A DNA stretch of 64,000 bases from Nemertoderma westbladi (GCA_032718475.1 JAUCBJ010000983.1:30912-94911); one strand, 5' to 3'. Shown: positions 22,622 to 34,654, counted from the stretch's first letter. The notes: generated from the sequence alone by a model not told the origin. A program made the numbers and translations.

Positions 22622-23847
22622 TGTACGCGCTTTTGAAGACCTTTAGCAGTTTAACCTGCCAAAATTTATATGTCTTTTGGTTTATAAATAGACTTTAGAA
22701 GTTGACAAATATTTAATACCAATAAACACAACATTAGCAGAAGCCAGCCTAGTGCGCGTCCATTCACCCGCTGGATATACCCGGGAGACTGGATTCTGAG
22801 GGCTTAGATTATTATTGCAGTGTAAGCTTACTGTATTATTCGATTGATCGTTAATAAATAATTTCTGACTAATATTATTCACTTTCGGGAAATATTAACA
22901 GTTCCTTTAGGACGTGGCGCTCTATCTAGGTAAACAGAGATATGACTTATACTAATCACAACGGTAAGTCGGTAAGGCTTATGATTCACGTATGAGGCGC
23001 ATTCTTTAGGAAATGCTTAGTTATCAGCCACAATCATGCACACTACCGGTAACACACAATACTGCTCACTAATTTGCCGACTGTCAATGAATTTTATCAT
23101 ATATAAAGAGAACAGCAACTGACTCATGTAGTGCTTATCAAATAGCATTAAATTCACTACAAACCACAATAATATAAGTCGCAATCGCTATATATAACCC
23201 GTCTCTCTAACCTGTAGTGTATCAAGAAAATTGGGAAATTTGGGTTCTTTATAGATGTTCTCCAAATAATATTCAACCAACTGATACAAAATATGACAAC
23301 AGTAAAAAGCATTAAGACGGTATGTTAAGTTATGATATGAACTGATAACAGTTATACGCTCTATAATCTTAAGCCTACTAATGTTTCTTCTAAAGTCTGA
23401 AACGAATTGACTCTAGAGCCGGTGTTCCTGGCCTAGATAGAAACAACACAACAGTATCAAGAAAACAGTAAGACTGAACACTACTAGCACGATCTGCTAA
23501 ATATCTCCACATCGACAGAAAAAATCGCTCTGATTGGCTTAAGCTAAACAAATGTGTCCAATGGCCGTTTCCATGTCAGCAACCAGCTGTTAGATGTCGT
23601 AATCTGAATCATCAAGGCTAAGCTGTGCCAGGGTATTTGGTGCATTGCGGGTTTTTTGCCTTACCATGTCCGCCAAAGCACACATATAGAAGAATGACGT
23701 TTATGTCCGTTAAAACACCTATAACGGTACCTTGCGGGCGAGGGGGATATATATATAGTTAGAGAGCTTTTTAGAGTATTCCAGCGCCTGGGGGGAAACT
23801 GGATTGCAAAGCAAAAGGGCCAGTTATATCTCACAGAAGCTTTTACA
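22622..23847 (-). repeat. 5' LTR of element 1
   Basis: 1226 bp, direct copy of 11982-13201, with TGTACGCGC at one end and CTTTTACA at the other. In the element's own orientation (minus) this is the upstream LTR. A short poly(A)-signal-like and TA-rich region exists, but a promoter cannot be placed with confidence. Confidence 0.9.
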
Positions 23848-24248
23848 AAAAGTCTAATGTTAGGTTCCATGGTACCGGTTTCTCTACTGCTGTTCTCTCA
23901 GGCTATCAGTACCGGTTAGTATATATATAGCACTATTTGTATTGTATGTACAGATGTAGGTATAAAGCAGGTATTTCTGTATTTTAGTACCGGTACCGGC
24001 ACTGGTACTGCTATAGGCCTACTGTGTAGCCTACCATTTAAATACGGTAATGGTAGGCCTACCGGTTGTGCTACTAAATTTTAAATAATTGATAGGCGAA
24101 ACTGGATTGCAGGATTGTGGAAAATGTGGATATACCTTTCACATAATTTAGGCCTTACTGTATTAGTTTTATAATCAATAATGGATCATGACTACTGTCT
24201 GAGTAGTGTTACGGATAGCGGCACCACTACTTCCAACAGCACAGAAGG

Positions 24249-24765
24249 CCCGCCTCTGTAACCTGCCCCTTTCCCTCAATTAGTTAAATGATCGTTTATT
24301 GTTTTGGTTAGAAAATCCCGTCTCTGTAACCTGCTCCTTTCCCTCAATTAGTTAAATGATCGTTTATTGTTTTGGTTAGATAATCCCGCCTCTGTAACCT
24401 GCTCCTTTCCCTCAATTGGTAATGTTATCGTTTATTGTTTTGGTTAGAAAATCGCGCCTCTGTAACCTGCTCCTTTCTCTCAATTGGTAATGTTATCGTT
24501 TATTGTTTTGGTTAGAAAATCCCGTCTCTGTAACCTGCTCCTTTCCCTCAATTAGTTAAATGATCGTTTATTGTTTTGGTTAGAAAATCCCGTCTCTGTA
24601 ACCTGCTCCTTTCCCTCAATTAGTTAAATGATCGTTTATTGTTTTGGTTAGAAAATCCCGTCTCTGTAACCTGCTCCTTTCCCTGATTTGGTTAAGTGAC
24701 TGTTTATTGTTTTGGTTAGAAAACTCGGCCTTAACCTGCTCCTTTCCATCAATTGGTAATTGTTT
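24249..24765. repeat. Tandem array, 68-bp unit, about 7.5 copies
   Basis: Each unit reads TCTCTGTAACCTGCTCCTTT followed by CCCTCAATTAGTTAAATGATCG and TTTATTGTTTTGGTTAGAAAAT; two units have the variant AATTGGTAATGTTATCG. A single related unit (TTTATTGTTTTGGTTAGAAA plus ATAACCTGTTCCTTTCC) stands alone at about 57385-57455. The array belongs to the TIR-like element that splits the LINE. Confidence 0.9.
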
Positions 24766-25097
24766 TTTGCTATAAAATGAGTGTTTTGCTACGTCATGTG
24801 GTAATCGATTATCGACAACAACCACAAACTATTAAATATAGAGTCTTTTTACCACAGGCGCATATGGAAATCTATCTCATAGTCTATAAATCATGGAATC
24901 ATGGAATGTTTTGGCACAGGCATAGTGAAATCAACTGTCTGACAGTCCAGAAATCAGCAGTCTGACAGTTTGAAGAAATACATACATAAAAATTGACAAT
25001 AAAAGTCATTAAATGGACAACAAAAGTCATTATGCATAATTCGTAAAAAAAAAAAGTGACAAAAAAAGTCAAATAAATTGACATAAAAAATCACTGC

Positions 25098-25215
25098 CTT
25101 TATTTAGTTGGTTATTGGAGATTGGTATTGGAGATATTATAAGTTCATTAGAATCGTGATTAGAATAGCATAGGGTAGTATCATCTGCGAATAGTGTGGA
25201 CATAGGGTTGTAGCA
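25098..25215 (-). pseudogene. LINE reverse transcriptase, catalytic-motif fragment
   Basis: The minus strand reads NPMSTLFADDTTLCYSNHDS followed by NELI and NNQLNK, which is the reverse-transcriptase FADD box (usual form YADD or FADD) and its following helix. It joins in frame to the fragment at 11886 when the intervening insert and one copy of CTTTATTTAG are removed. Sequence further upstream to 25630 shows no more of it that I can support. Confidence 0.8.
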
Positions 25216-25630
25216 TTAGGTATAACCTATATAAATTTAATAATGACGTTACAGAAAGTACGATCTTTTATTGGTTACAAAGTACAAAATACCCCAGGGA
25301 TACTTTCTTTAGAACTAACTTTCTTGGCTACTCAGCCTGTTATGAGGGGACCTTTAGTTCATTGGCCTCTTTTGTTGTAAAGGTCGCCTTTATCACTAAC
25401 TATAGCAATAGCATATTGTCCACCAGAAAGAGGGACGTTTCTGCATACATAACGAGATGGGGTGGGCTATTAAGTCAAACCTTTGGACACCAGACTTCCA
25501 TTTATTTGATGGCGGGTTCATGGTAAATTCGCACAATTATCTGCTAATTCAAAAGTTATTATTAACTGTGGTGGAATTAATTATCGTTATAACATATTAA
25601 TTTTATTTAATATAATATTGTACGTTGACA
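25216..25630. other. Upstream region of the FOXRED2-like gene
   Basis: No coding sequence is seen. This stretch must contain the promoter and 5' UTR of the gene starting at 25631, but I cannot point to a specific core promoter element in this A+T-rich sequence. Confidence 0.4.
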
Positions 25631-28600
25631 ATGGGTGGAGGTTTTCTACGATTTGATATGATCCTGTTTTTATCTATATGTTCATTAATTATCTCTTGCC
25701 ATTCGCTCATACGAGATGATACCAGGGACTTTGATGATAAAGCTAAAAGAGCGTCGTTGAATGGCACTCACCACGACTATTGTATCCTTGGAGCTGGACC
25801 TGCAGGTCTGCAACTGGCCTACTTTCTAAAATCGTCCAACAGAGATTACGTTGTTATTGAAAGAAACAACATGAGTGGCTCTTATTACACCAAATTCCCC
25901 AGACATCGTACCCTAATAAGCATTAACAAGCTGTACACCGGACGAGCTAACAAACGATTTAACGAGCGCCACGACTGGAATAGTTTACTGAGTGACAACG
26001 ATGACCTAGTATTCGGGAAATACACTGAACAAATGTTTCCCCAGGCTGATCACCTTATCACTTACCTCAATGAGTACGCCAATACCTTGAAACTGAACAT
26101 TGATTACAACACCGAGGTAACCTATGTATCTAGATTCAAGGACGATAATGCAGCCAATGATGAAATATTTATTGCTTTCACAAAAACCCAAAGAGTGTAT
26201 ACTTGCAATAAATTCATTGTAGCCACTGGATGGGCTTTGCCACACGATGGGGGTTTTAAGGAAAAATTTATCTTGGGGTATGAAGACATGGACATGGATG
26301 TTTCACAGTTCCGGAACAAACGTGTCCTTATTATTGGCAAGGGGAATAGCGCGTTCGAGACAGCCAATCATATCAGAGATGTTGCAGCTGCTATAACAAT
26401 GGTTTCTAAGAGACGCCCCGTATTAGCTTGGCAATCCCACTATGTAGGCGATATTCGAGCGATAAATGCTGAGTTCTTTGATCTCTATCAGTTAAAATCT
26501 TTAAATATTGTAGCGCAAAGAGATTTTAAAGACATAAAATTTGTTGTAAACAATAAAACCAATAAAATCTCGTTGGAGAAAGACCTTGTTGAAGCTGATG
26601 TCGTTCCTGTAAATGAATTCGATAAAGTTATCCGTTGCATCGGATTCAAATGGGATAACAGGATCTTCGGGTCTCGAGTTGCCCCTGGCAACGCGTTTCC
26701 AAACTCGGAGAAGTTTCCGAAAATCGGACAGGACTTCCAGAGTCGGACGCCTGGGTTGTACTTTATCGGGACTATCGCTCACTCTCTGGACTATAAACTC
26801 TCCGCGGGGGGCTTTCTTCACGGTTACCGCTACACTGCCCGGACTGTCCACAATATTCTAGAACAACGTTACCATGGAGTACAATGGCCGTCAACGACTG
26901 TTCCTTTGTATTCTATGGAAACCTACATGATGAAGCGAATTTCAGAAATGCCGGGACCATACCAGATGTTTAGGTAAAACATTAAATACTTACATAATTC
27001 GTGAAAAGTAGCACTTCCCAGCGATATGACCCGAGAGTATTTATGTGCCGAACGTGCGCAGCGAGGGAGGTTACTATAAATACTTTTTAGGTCCAAAAGC
27101 ACTGAATAGTACACTTTCCACACAATAATTTGCATAATTTTGTTACATTATATATGTCAACCTAGCGGCGTTCTGAATACTTAATTATTAACTTTAATAT
27201 TTTAATGTTTAGGACTATTTTTGAAATCCATATCCTTTTTATGCAATTATTTATTAATTTCACTTACTGTAACAACTGTACGGGAAATAATGTTACGCAA
27301 CGCATAAGCATACAATGGCTATCATCAATGGGTCATTTTTTGCAAGACATCTAGAAGTTTATTGTTTCTAATTGATTAATTAATTAGTTTGCTGTGTTAT
27401 TTGTGTTGTACAAATATCAGCTCAACTATTTATACAGTAGGCCTATCCTAAACATAACATATTGTTACAAATCTGATTTAATATATTTTGTCCTTATTAG
27501 TTTTCTTGGAGAGGTATTTGTTGTAAACAAAGATTCAGGAACGATGACACACTTTGCCGAATATCCATTAAGACTCTTACATCGATTCCAAGAAATTACA
27601 GGTTGGTGTTGGTAGAGCTTCATTTATCAGTCAACATTATTTAATACCAGTGACACAGGCGAAAACTGGAACTTTAACAATTTCGGTTCAGTTTTACTTA
27701 GCCCCTTATTTCAGTTACAGTTTATCTACCGGTTAATATAAATTAAGTAGTGGAATTCCGTTTACTTTTATACATAGAAATATCAGCGTTATGTTTATTA
27801 GTAAAAATTAAAACACTATAGGGAAGAGCTGCATGCTGATTGGTTACTTTCCTTTGTTACCCAGCAACATAAGGTTAAATTTCATACTGATCATTTTTCC
27901 ACGTTACAGAATGTTTGTAGTGTTTTATATATACTATATTGTTTTATATATTTTTTTTTCCTAAGATGTGCTGTGCGAGGAGTACATTTAGGATTACCTT
28001 TTTAGGGTAGTTCATAGGTTAAATTTCCTGCTTATCAATATTTTTACTGTGTTCCATTTTAGTGTTTCTTATTTCTCTTTTGCTCACCAATCCTCTATCA
28101 CGCTGGCTTGGTGCATAACAAAAATTGATTAATAATTTGATTGGGATGAAAGAACTGCTGATATAAAATTAATTTTCGTTAATTAATTGTATATTTTCAA
28201 ATTTTTTTTAATTTTAGTTTCAGTTTATTTCAATCATTTCAAATCGGTACTTCAATAATTCAGTTTTATTGTTATTCAGGATATCACATGGGACCTTCTA
28301 CAACAATGATAGTCCTTAATCTCGAGTATGGGAAGACATTTGGGGGTCCAGGAGCTGACGTTCTGAATACCAAACCGGTGCATGACCCTGCCCTCGCTCA
28401 CACGGAAGATTTGCTGCACCCTGTCTGGTACTATTATTATAGTCAACCTACAGCCAGCGATATGAGGTGGGTCGTGCTATAGGAAGAAATAGGCATGAAT
28501 GGATGGATGCATTGTAAGCCCTCTCTACTTCACATTTTGAAATATTAAATATAATAATTTTTTTTACAATTTTACTTTCATATAAATTAGATTTACATAT

Positions 28601-31600
28601 TCAATATATTATAGTAACGGAATTTCGCATTATGTCTGAGTTTAGTTTCTGATAAACTTTGAACGTTTAAGCTCAAGTCATTGCTATCTGGGTAATAGCG
28701 GTTCACACAGGCTCGAATTGTGTTCTTTCCACTTTAGACTTGTTCAAAATCCGGAAATACGCGTAGAATGTAATGGCGAAGGCATCAAATATCTTTTCTC
28801 TTTAGGCAAAAAGGAACCAGACTATAGACTATTGATTATTACTCCTGTTATTATACCACATAAGATTTGTGCGGAGCAGTATTTTCCTGATGTGAAGGAT
28901 ATAATATGTTATTGAAGCCAAATACTTAGGCGTATCAGATTCGTAGACGAATTAGGACAACTTCACCGTCGACAAAATCGATAAGCCTATTGGTTTCACG
29001 TTGACCCAACTTTATGAACAGAAATTAGATTCCAGAGCCCACCAACATTATCAAAACAATCACTTCCCTAATTGATAATAATTTTATCACACAATTTGTT
29101 AACTGGGGCAGCGTGGTTAATAAAGTGTCGAGAGAGACTTCTAAGGGCAGCCCTAAACATCAGATGGAGAAAACACATGACAAACTCAGAGCTTTATGGT
29201 ACAATACCAACTGTATCAACCACCCTCCGTGAACGCAGATTAAGATTCAGTGGGCACTACTGGATAAGTAAACATGAGATCATTCCAGATCTACTTTTCT
29301 GGTAACCAACACAAGAAAAGCGTACCCGTGGACGACTGCCTATAAAAATATATAGACCAACTTGAAAGGGCAACATGCTGGACTTGGGAGAGACGAAATT
29401 GCGACAACTATGGATAATCGAGAGTTTTTTGATAGACTTTTATCGCCTTTACTCACCTACCAATCTCCCTCGTCCCTCCACGTATTGATGTAAAGACGTG
29501 CAAAGATAGAACTTTGCAAGAGGAAAGTGAAAGTTAATGTAAGCAGACAACTTACTGTTCAAACCCATAACTAAAACCCAACTAATAATTGGATTATATT
29601 AAATTTCAATAATATATTTTCAGATTGCGAGAAAAAGAAGAAATTGAGACGGGATTACGTGTTCATGTTCCAACACCGGATGATGTTTACATATTCCCAG
29701 GAAACATTTTAACAGAATGGCACCATACATTAGTAAGTGTTACAGTAACATGGCACCATCCATTAGTAAGTTTACAGTAACAAGGCACCATCCATTAGTA
29801 AGTTTACAGTAACATGGCACCATACATTAGTAAATGTTACAGTAACAAGGCACCATACATTAGTAAAGTGTTACATGGCGCCATCCATTAGTAAGTTTAC
29901 AGTAACATGGCACCATACAATAGTAAGTGTTACAGTAACATGGCACCATCCATTAGTAAGTTTACAGTAACATGGCACCATACATTAGTAAATATTACAG
30001 TAACATGGCACCAGTAAGTGTTACAGTAATATGGCACCATACATTAGTAAGTGTTACAGTAACATGGCACCATCCATTAGTATGTTTACAGTAACATGGC
30101 ACCATACATTAGTAAATATTACAGTAACATGGCACCAGTAAGTGTTACAGTAACATGGCACCATACATTAGTAAGTGTTACCGTAACATGGCACCAGTAA
30201 GTGTTACAGTAACATGGCACCATACATTAGTAAGTGTTACAGTAACATGGCACCATCCATTAGTATGTTTATAGTAACATGGCATCATACATTCATACAA
30301 TAGTAAGTCTTACAGTAACAAGGCACCATACATTAGTAAAGTGTTACATGGCGCCATCCATTAGTAAGTTTACAGTAACATGACACCATACAATAGTAAG
30401 TGTTACAGTAACGTGGCACCATCCATTAGTAAGTTTACAGTAACAAGGCACCATCCATTTGTAAGTTTACAGTAACATGGCGCCATACAATAGTAAGTGT
30501 TACAGTAACATGGCACCATCCATTAGTAAGTTTACAGTAACATGGCACCATACATTAGTAAATATTACAGTAACATGGCACCAGTAAGTGTTACAGTAAC
30601 ATGGCACCATACATTAGTAAGTGTTACAGTAACATGGCACCATACATTAGTAAGTGTTTAAGTAACACGGCACCATCCATTAGTAAGTTTACAGTAACAT
30701 GGCACCATACAATGGTAAGTGTTACAGTAACATGGCACCATCCATTAGTAAGTTTACAGTAACATGGCACCATACATTAGTAAGTGATACAGTAATATGG
30801 TACCATACATTATTAAATGTTACATTAACATGGCACCAGTAAGCGTTACAGTAACATGGTACCATCCAATAGTAAGTTTACAGTAACATGACACCATCCA
30901 TTAGTAAGTTTACAGTAACATGGCACCATCCATTAGTAAGTTTACAGAAACATGGCACCATACAATAGTAAGTGTTACAGTAGCATGGCACCATCCATTA
31001 GTAAGTTTACAGTAACATGGCACCATGAATTAGTACGTTTTCAGTAACATGGCACCAGTAAGCGTTACAGTAACATGTCACCATCAATTAGTAAGTGTTA
31101 CAGTAACATGGCGCCATCCATTAGTAAGTTTTCAGCAACATGGCACCAGTAAGCGTTACAGTAACATGGCACAATACATAAGTAAGTGTTACAGTAGCAT
31201 GGCACAACCATTAGTAAGTTTACAGTAACATGGCACCATACATTCGTAAGTGTTACAGTAACATGGCACCATCCATTAGTAAAGTGTTACAGTAACAAGG
31301 CGCCATACAATTGTAATGTTACAGTAACATGGCGCCATACATTAGTAAATGTTACAGTAACATGGCACCATACATTACATTAAGGGGGGGGGGGGGGGGG
31401 GCGAGGGTTAACACCCCCAAATGGAACCTCATATTTTTGTGTCTCTAGACACGAAAATTATGTGAATTGTGTTTTTTGGGCCTTTTTGATATAAAAAGGC
31501 TCCAGAGCATTTCCAACCAAATTTGTTCAATTTGTTTATGGAGAAAGGTAATTTCAGCTAAAATTGGTTGGGAAATAACCTTTTTTCATGAATAAAAGTC

Positions 31601-32831
31601 ATTCTGAGATATATTTATTAGGTGATAGTGTAAAACATTAAACCCAATATACTTTATGGTGCAACGGGAAAATCCGCTCGGGGAAGAAAGTTAATAAATA
31701 AAGAAATCGCAAGGTGGTGTCATGAAAATGAAGTATCATCTCACTGCTTACTGTATACAGATAAAGTCAATCAACAAAGCAGTTAAACAATCTATTCGGC
31801 TTCTAGACAGCCGATAACTATAACCCTTCGGATGAATTCATTAATTTTAACCCACCAACCTCCCCATTCTTCCTCCAAAAAATTATAATGTTTAGCGGAA
31901 AAATATACGTAATAATGTTTATCAGTTACAGTATATGATTTTTGAGTTTTAAAAGATATTGATGATAAGAACGGATTATATATTTCCTTGCTTTTTGATT
32001 TGTATGCATGCTATTCATGTGCAGTGCATGATATACATACAATTACTATGCATTACTGTAGTACAGTAGTTACCTTATTATTGAGTGTATATTGTAGGGT
32101 CCATATACCCTCACCCTTTTCAAATATATGCGTTCCTTACAAGGCACTTTCACCCGTTAAACAGTTGTTTTATATTTGCCAAGGATAGAAGGATAGCACG
32201 ACTGTATCATAAATGGGTGTTTAAAGTTTAAGGAACAATTCAAACCTTCCCGCTATTTTACTGTAGATAATACCATTTTTCTATGTTCAACAATAACTTT
32301 GTCAAAAATGAATGAAATTCAACGAAAGTTTTTATGCTTGCTATACATATAACTAGTAAAACAACGTTTTAGCAATTTTATTAGTATCTGTACCGTGAGA
32401 GCCTTTTTTATGAAAAGTGCCCGTACGATTGTGAAATATAGCGCTGCTCGAAGGCTTGTCAAAAATCAGACTTGCTCTTACGTTTTGGGTAATAACTTGA
32501 GTTTGAGAAACGATATGCGAAAACTGCTTGCAGATTTGAAATCTCCATTAAATTCGGCACATGATAGAATAAAGAAAGGTTTTTGTCAATTTCCAGAATA
32601 GGAGGATGCTACCCCCCCCCCCCCCCCCCCTTAAATAATAATAATATTGTAATAATATTTCAGCCTCACTCTTTGCAACTGCGACGATGGTTTGAGAAGC
32701 TGTTTGGGACAGATCTACGGGCCCGTAGTCAACGCAGTTGCTATGCAACAGCTCTGACGTCAAACACGCTCCCCGAAGGTTGTCATGGATACGCCCGCGG
32801 ATTAGGGTTGTCGCCATGGATACAGACATAA
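25631..32831 (+). CDS. FOXRED2: FAD-dependent oxidoreductase of the ER, FOXRED2/ERFAD-like (5 exons)
   Basis: Exons: 25631-26973, 27501-27601, 28280-28466, 29624-29732 and 32664-32831. All junctions follow GT-AG and all phases agree, giving 635 residues. The product starts with a hydrophobic signal peptide (about residues 10-25, MILFLSICSLIISCHS). The FAD-binding GAGPAGLQLAYFL follows at about 50. Further along are FOXRED2 hallmarks: PRHRTLISINK, RHDWNSLLS, the second dinucleotide site LIIGKGNSAFETANHI, SHYVGDIRAIN, YQLKSL, VIRCIGFKWD and SAGGFLHGYRYTAR. Exons 2-5 match the C-terminal half (EYPLRLLHRFQEITG; LNLEYGKTFGGPG...HTEDLLHPVWYYY; ILTEWHHTL; LRRWFEKLFGTDLR). In vertebrates this flavoprotein acts in the ER lumen in ER-associated degradation. 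The last residues (GLGLSPWIQT) contain no KDEL-like retrieval signal, unlike what I expect for the family. An upstream TTG codon at 25625 is not the start. The intron after exon 4 begins inside a minisatellite. Confidence 0.9.
26974..29623 (+). other. FOXRED2 introns 1-3
   Basis: Introns 26974-27500 (gtaaaa...ttattag), 27602-28279 (gttggt...ttattcag) and 28467-29623 (gtgggt...ttttcag). They are A+T-rich. The third contains a decayed LINE fragment described separately. Otherwise I see no gene inside them. Confidence 0.75.
28915..29460 (+). pseudogene. LINE fragment (reverse transcriptase C-terminal region) in FOXRED2 intron 3
   Basis: The plus strand encodes RLLRAALNIRWRKHMTNSEL followed by YGTIPTVSTTLRERRLRFSGH and EIIPDLLFW, the conserved tail of a non-LTR retrotransposon in the style of RTE/Jockey-like elements. 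Stops interrupt both sides, and only this region is recognisable, so it is a dead 5'-truncated copy. It lies in the sense orientation relative to the host gene. Confidence 0.75.
29717..31380 (+). repeat. Minisatellite, 32/33-bp unit, about 50 copies, containing a splice donor
   Basis: Units alternate between ATGGCACCATACATTAGTAAG + TGTTACAGTAAC (33 bp) and ATGGCACCATCCATTAGTAAG + TTTACAGTAAC (32 bp), with shorter deleted forms (CATGGCACCAGTAAGTGTTACAGTAA). The first unit overlaps the last 15 nt of FOXRED2 exon 4 and its donor TTA|GTAAGT at 29733, so the array is made of copies of the exon end plus the donor. It ends at a run of 18 G (31384-31401). Confidence 0.95.
31384..32663 (+). other. Remainder of FOXRED2 intron 4
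   Basis: After the poly(G) run this is A+T-rich sequence with no supported exon. A 68-codon open frame at 32395-32601 has no recognisable homology and is not flanked by a convincing acceptor and donor. A 19-C run lies at 32612-32630, and the acceptor TAATATTTCAG at 32663 follows it. Confidence 0.6.
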
Positions 32832-33545
32832 TACTCTTTCATTGATTTGTTTTCAATAATCCATCGCATGAAATATTTCCCATAAATTGGCGTCGTGCAT
32901 GAACTTGTCGAGTTTGGTTGCGGTAGGTAGTTTTCGGTTTAATTAGTTTCAATAAATATATAATTAATGTAACATTAATGTAATATAATGAAATAAAATA
33001 TATATATAAGAAATATAGTTAAAATAAATATAATGTAACATTAGTAACATTTATCAATATAGTAGGCCTATAATCAATTATGCAATTAATTTAATAACAA
33101 TGCAACATATTCGCAACGTTTATATTAAAACAAATTATTGTTTAAAATATAATAAATTTTATAAATTGAGACACTGTTAGAGGAGTGGGTCAATTTTTGC
33201 AGAGTTAGTCCTGGGTAAGGGATTTGATTGGATTGGATTGGATTGTAAGGGACTAAATACTTATCTTATCTTATACTTATATTAAAATACTTATACTCAT
33301 CTACCCTACTTTGGATTGGAGCATTAGTCCTGGGTAAGGGATTTGGGAGTTCAACAAAAAAAAAACTGTGCTGAAATCACACAATGTGTTGAAAAAATGT
33401 TAGGACCCCCAATATCAAAACTCAGGCAACGCTTATGGACCGGCGTTCGTCCTAACATATAGTCAATTGTTGATTGGCCCATTTTCTTAAAGAAAGTAAA
33501 ATTACCAACAGATTTATCACTGCCAATTCGGCCATTAAATATTCT
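32832..33545. other. Downstream of FOXRED2, no gene seen
   Basis: A+T-rich sequence. A short direct duplication (TTAGTCCTGGGTAAGGGATTT) occurs at about 33206 and 33327. There is no supported coding sequence. Confidence 0.5.
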
Positions 33546-33549
33546 TATA

Positions 33550-34225
33550 CTTCAAGCAATACATAAGGCTAAAAGTCTATGACCATATGTATTGACTACT
33601 ATGTCCTTATTTACTCTACTAGACTGTACACAACTTGTTGCAAGGTCTAAGTCGTCACATACATAGTTATCAGGTAAATATTCCAATTCCAGTAGATTGG
33701 ACAGGCCAAGCGAATCATTATCAATATAATCATTTATAGTGCCTGTTCCTGCGTTTAGTTCACCTACAATTAACAAATTTTCAGAATCACTTATAACACT
33801 AATAGCATTCTCGATAAAATCGAAGTTTGATATGGGATCACTTTCTTGTGCAGTAGATTTTGAAGGCGGGAATATATACTGCACAGTACACATATTAGTA
33901 GACTTTGACCAACTCTAAGCCAGAGTATGTCTTCATGAGGGAAAATATCCTCCAATGTGATAAAGGCGCTTAATTCCTGCTTATAATATATAATAATTAT
34001 TCCACCACTAAAACGTTTTTATGCTTTGTCGCACTTTTATGCTTTGATTTACGACAATTTACAAAAAATGTGTAACCAAGAATATCAACACTGTGAACAA
34101 AGTTAGGGTTCAACCAGGTTTCAGCGCAGATAAATAGGTCATATTTACTAACGAGCTTCAGGAAGTTAGGATCACCTAATTTCGAAATCAGTCCATCGAC
34201 ATTTAAAAAACCCACGTTTAAGTAT
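33550..34225 (-). pseudogene. LINE endonuclease domain remnants
   Basis: The minus strand encodes GFLNVDGLISKLGDPNFLKL followed by YDLFICAETWLNP, typical of the N-terminal part of an APE-type endonuclease of LINEs. After a broken stretch comes NLLIVGELNAGTG in place of the conserved GDFNA box. Stops and shifts separate the pieces. The Glu in SAETWL matches the catalytic ETWL motif. It is a dead copy. Confidence 0.7.
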
Positions 34226-34654
34226 GCTGGTGTAAAAGAAGAGAGGCCATTATTGGAATATTACATAAGCTCTGTGTCATTATATTTTCCTGGCAGTGTT
34301 CAAACCTCTACGGCAAACGCTCGAGTCTTACACCCCATAAACAGCATAAACGACAAAAGAATGTATAGAATCAGGCAGGACATTAGGCCCTATTATTGTT
34401 TTCTAGCGTAGAATGCTAGCAGCTATAAGTTTTTCAACTATTTCACTTTTGTGGGTGACATTTATTTGTACAAGGGCCAGCTTCCAGTTTTGTACCTGTA
34501 TGTTTCAATATAGTTCATGCCTTTAGAATGGTTAAAGGTGTAAGCGACGTGGATGGTAGGTCCTTCACATAATGTTGTTTATGGAAGACACTGTTATTTT
34601 TCTGACTTCTCGCGAAAATTTGATAAAGACATTTGATTGTGTTACATTTTCGCG

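Larger units (their letters stand above)
11982..23847 (-). mobile_element. BEL/Pao-type LTR retrotransposon, element 1 (pol deleted)
   Basis: Two direct LTRs (11982-13201 and 22622-23847) with TG...CA ends flank an internal region. Its gag-protease ORF (16361-20434) and a Cys/His-rich ORF (13280-14176) are both on the minus strand. A purine-rich GGGAGCGG stands directly before the left LTR on the minus strand, as expected for a polypurine tract. The LTRs differ by only a handful of substitutions and three small indels. Nearly all of pol is missing: the gag-pro frame jumps to a short segment of the RNase H/integrase junction, and 14740-16360 has no coding sequence. I see no clear target-site duplication (flanks AACAG and AAAGT). 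No primer binding site was identified with confidence. Confidence 0.9.
11887..25107. mobile_element. TIR-like DNA element inserted in a LINE, with the LTR element nested inside
   Basis: Identical 10-bp flanks CTTTATTTAG lie at 11887-11896 and 25098-25107. Between them the sequence begins CGCAATAATTTTTATTGTCC and ends in GACATAAAAAATCACTGC, which are imperfect inverted repeats (GCARTRATTTTTNATNGTC). Both ends carry many TTTTGTCA/TGACAAAA-like subterminal words. Removing the insert with one flank restores the LINE reading frame (...NNQLNK-VAEWL...). The element itself is only about 1.3 kb once the LTR element (11982-23847) is discounted. It includes the 68-bp tandem array at 24249-24765. It encodes no visible transposase, so it is non-autonomous and of unassigned superfamily. 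Confidence 0.65.

Noticed and set aside
11982-23847. Target-site duplication of LTR element 1
   Set aside because: The flanks AACAG and AAAGT do not match well enough to claim one; mutation or inter-element recombination is possible.
29717-31380. Regular repeats with spacing that could suggest a CRISPR array
   Set aside because: The units abut with no unique spacers, vary by point changes and lie in an animal intron. It is a minisatellite.
32395-32601. Extra FOXRED2 exon
   Set aside because: Exon 4 joins exon 5 in phase, with the spacing expected from the vertebrate protein, and this frame has no match to the family.
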